64,000 nt of DNA from assembly GCF_002161285.1 (NCBI RefSeq), contig NZ_NFHH01000018.1, forward strand, positions 1 through 64,000. Direction: 5' to 3'. The stretch is from Blautia sp. An81. GTDB taxonomy: Bacteria; Bacillota; Clostridia; Lachnospirales; Lachnospiraceae. A model generated the notes under the pieces. The model did no database searches and was not told where the DNA came from. It saw only the letters and a program-made list of their open reading frames with translations. A program made the translations under genes and the position numbers. Positions 62,266 to 64,000 of the stretch are shown here, one piece after another (position 1 is the stretch's first letter; each line of letters starts with the position of its first letter).

Positions 62266-63972
62266 ATGGAAGGACCTAAAGCACCGAAAGATCCGGAGAA
62301 GAAACTGCCGGGATTTTATATTGTACGTGAGAAGGAGATTTTTGGTACAGAGCAGCCGGATAAAAGAGGGGGGCATTTTTTATACGAAAATGATGGAAGA
62401 CTAATTAACAGCGCCCAGATTTCTGGAAATATTACAGATGAGAGAATACTGGAAGCATTGAAAACAGCAGAAGGATTCCGTAATCTGGTAAAGTGTATCG
62501 GTATCTGCGTAGAAGCAGGGAGAGCCTGTAAAGAACTGGAATTTGTTTTTCAGATGTATGGGAAAAAGGATATCTATGGCGGCGGAACTCTTATAACAGG
62601 AAGGATACCAGCAGACGGAGTGGAGCATTGGATTTCCCTGTCTGGTATTTCCTGGAGCGAGGATGACAAGGAGCCGGGGCAGATTCAGTTTTATTTTGAT
62701 ATACCGGAACAGACGGCTGTTGTCAGTGTTAAACTTTATGTGGGAGAGGAATGGAAAATACCAGATCAGGGAGAGGAAGATGCAGTGGATCTTTCCGGAA
62801 AAGCAGCGGAGAATATGATCGCTCATTCCCTCTTATCTCTGGGAAATCCTTATCGTTTGAAACGAGTCATAGAAAAAGCAAAGAGGGGAGAGACGGTTAC
62901 ACTGGCTTATCTGGGTGGCTCTATCACGCAGGGAGCAGGAGCTGTACCTGTTCACACAGAATGTTATGCAAGGAAATCCTGTGAAGCATTTGCGGAAAAA
63001 TTCGGGACTGGAGATAATGTACGATATATAAAAGCCGGGGTTGGAGGAACACCTTCGGAACTTGGTATGATACGGTTTGAACGTGATGTTTTAAGAAATG
63101 GAGAACAGCCGGATCTGGTAGTGGTAGAATTTGCAGTAAATGATGAAGGCGATGAGACAAAAGGTATCTGTTTTGAAAGTCTTGTGAGAAAGATCCTCGG
63201 GCTGCCGTGGAATCCAGCAGTGGTACTTTTGTTTTCTGTATTTGCCAATGACTGGAACCTTCAGACCCGGCTTGCACCTGTAGGAGAACGTTACGGGCTG
63301 CCGATGGTCAGCGTATTAGAGGCAGTATCACCACAATTTTCTCTTAAAAGAGAAGAAGGCAGAGTAATCTCTAAAAACCAATATTTTTATGATATGTTCC
63401 ATCCTACAAATCTGGGACATACGATCATGGCAAAATGTCTGGGATATCTTTTTGACAAAGTGAATGAAGAGGGATATGGACAAGAAGACACAGATGGAAG
63501 CCTTCTGGAAAGAGAACCGGTCTATGGAAAGGACTTTGAAACAGTAAGGCTTTTAGATAAAAAGGAACTTTGCCAAAAGGCCAGGATTTCAGAAGGGAGC
63601 TTTTGCGGTACAGATCAGAAACTGCAGGAGGTTGAAATTGACATGGATATATATGGGACTCCACAGTTTCCTTATAACTGGCAGTATACCGGCCAGGCAG
63701 AAGAGACAGAGGCTTTCACACTGAAAATCTTATGCCGCGCATTGCTTTTGATTTTTAAAGATGAAGGAGAAACCGATACAGGCAAAGCGGATGTTTTTGT
63801 AGACGGCCATTATAAAATGACAGCAGATCCTAGGATAAATGGCTGGATACATTGCAATGCTGTAATCCTCTTTTCTGAGACGGAGAGCCGGGAACATATA
63901 GTAGAAATTTTACCAGCGCCGGGGGAAGAAAAGAAAAAATTTACAATTCTTGGATTTGGCTATGTATTATGA
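62266..63972 (+). CDS. SGNH/GDSL-family esterase, possibly acetyl-xylan-oligosaccharide deacetylase
   Basis: 568 aa, no signal peptide. Residues 1-190 form an N-terminal module, beta-rich, of jelly-roll appearance. The SGNH hydrolase domain (about 205-395) has nucleophile S219 in LGGSITQGAG, the Gly block GVGGTPSELG, the Asn block VVEFAVNDEGD and the D376-x-x-H379 pair in DMFHPTNLGH. A C-terminal beta-type domain (about 425-565) completes it. Beside GH8 and an oligosaccharide importer, removal of acetyl groups from imported xylan fragments is the likely job. The start is uncertain: ATG 62266 has its aaaagga site 15 nt away. Confidence 0.85.
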   Translation: MEGPKAPKDPEKKLPGFYIVREKEIFGTEQPDKRGGHFLYENDGRLINSAQISGNITDERILEALKTAEGFRNLVKCIGICVEAGRACKELEFVFQMYGKKDIYGGGTLITGRIPADGVEHWISLSGISWSEDDKEPGQIQFYFDIPEQTAVVSVKLYVGEEWKIPDQGEEDAVDLSGKAAENMIAHSLLSLGNPYRLKRVIEKAKRGETVTLAYLGGSITQGAGAVPVHTECYARKSCEAFAEKFGTGDNVRYIKAGVGGTPSELGMIRFERDVLRNGEQPDLVVVEFAVNDEGDETKGICFESLVRKILGLPWNPAVVLLFSVFANDWNLQTRLAPVGERYGLPMVSVLEAVSPQFSLKREEGRVISKNQYFYDMFHPTNLGHTIMAKCLGYLFDKVNEEGYGQEDTDGSLLEREPVYGKDFETVRLLDKKELCQKARISEGSFCGTDQKLQEVEIDMDIYGTPQFPYNWQYTGQAEETEAFTLKILCRALLLIFKDEGETDTGKADVFVDGHYKMTADPRINGWIHCNAVILFSETESREHIVEILPAPGEEKKKFTILGFGYVL

Positions 63973-63985
63973 TAGGAGAATGACA

Positions 63986-64000
63986 ATGACAAAAGCAAAA
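63986..64000 (+). CDS. Start of a further gene, cut by the window edge
   Basis: An ATG with ataggag 7 nt upstream begins MTKAK and runs off the window (another ATG two codons earlier at 63980). Only five codons are seen, so no product can be named. It probably continues the xylan-oligosaccharide operon. Confidence 0.5.

Noticed and set aside
1-64000. tRNA, rRNA, T-box leaders, CRISPR arrays, prophage or antiphage clusters
   Set aside because: Looked for on both strands by eye; no convincing signature found.

Overview
The window reads as the chromosome of a Gram-positive gut anaerobe of the Lachnospiraceae, most likely Blautia or a close relative (inference from gene content and style: AdhE with a Rex-like operator, YesM/YesN-type two-component systems beside lipoprotein-dependent sugar ABC importers, a yybP-ykoY-like leader on mntP, strong AGGAGG ribosome sites, many intrinsic terminators). 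No tRNA, rRNA, CRISPR array, phage or integrase gene was seen.

Left edge (1-5.1 kb): an IS256-family transposase, then a complete ISAs1-type element (1952-4120) with perfect 17-bp ends and a 9-bp target duplication. This element carries an extra unrecognised ORF ahead of its DDE transposase. It sits about 10 bp upstream of the promoter of an Rpn-type PD-(D/E)XK nuclease gene. A beta-CASP RNase-like gene follows.

Carbohydrate locus 1 (6.9-18.3 kb): AraC regulator, sugar-binding lipoprotein, two MalF/MalG-type permeases, YesM-type kinase, YesN-type regulator, GH3 glycosidase (beta-xylosidase or beta-glucosidase) and a DUF4340-like lipoprotein.

Central core (18.5-49 kb): an HTH membrane protein, the Mn riboswitch with mntP, a cell-wall-binding polysaccharide deacetylase, an MFS transporter, adhE, typA, a two-OB-fold SSB-like protein, a corrinoid adenosyltransferase, dapA-dapB, a small lipoprotein with 11-residue repeats, hpf, a GH2 glycosidase, secA, a 79-aa orphan, prfB, an ACT protein with hom and an apgM-like gene (possible homoserine kinase), three small membrane-protein genes (DUF975, DUF2752, DUF4190-like), tex and an aminopeptidase P.

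Right part (49-64 kb): a marR gene with a palindromic operator drives a heterodimeric ABC exporter, followed by a large hairpin and a remnant of an AAA-ATPase gene. Carbohydrate locus 2 then holds a YesM/YesN pair, an LplA/B/C-type importer, a GH8 reducing-end exo-oligoxylanase and a GDSL/SGNH esterase, and runs off the window. Together loci 1 and 2 suggest uptake and intracellular trimming of (acetylated) xylo-oligosaccharides. In both loci an intrinsic-terminator-like hairpin lies between the binding-protein gene and the permease genes, which would give the binding protein in excess.
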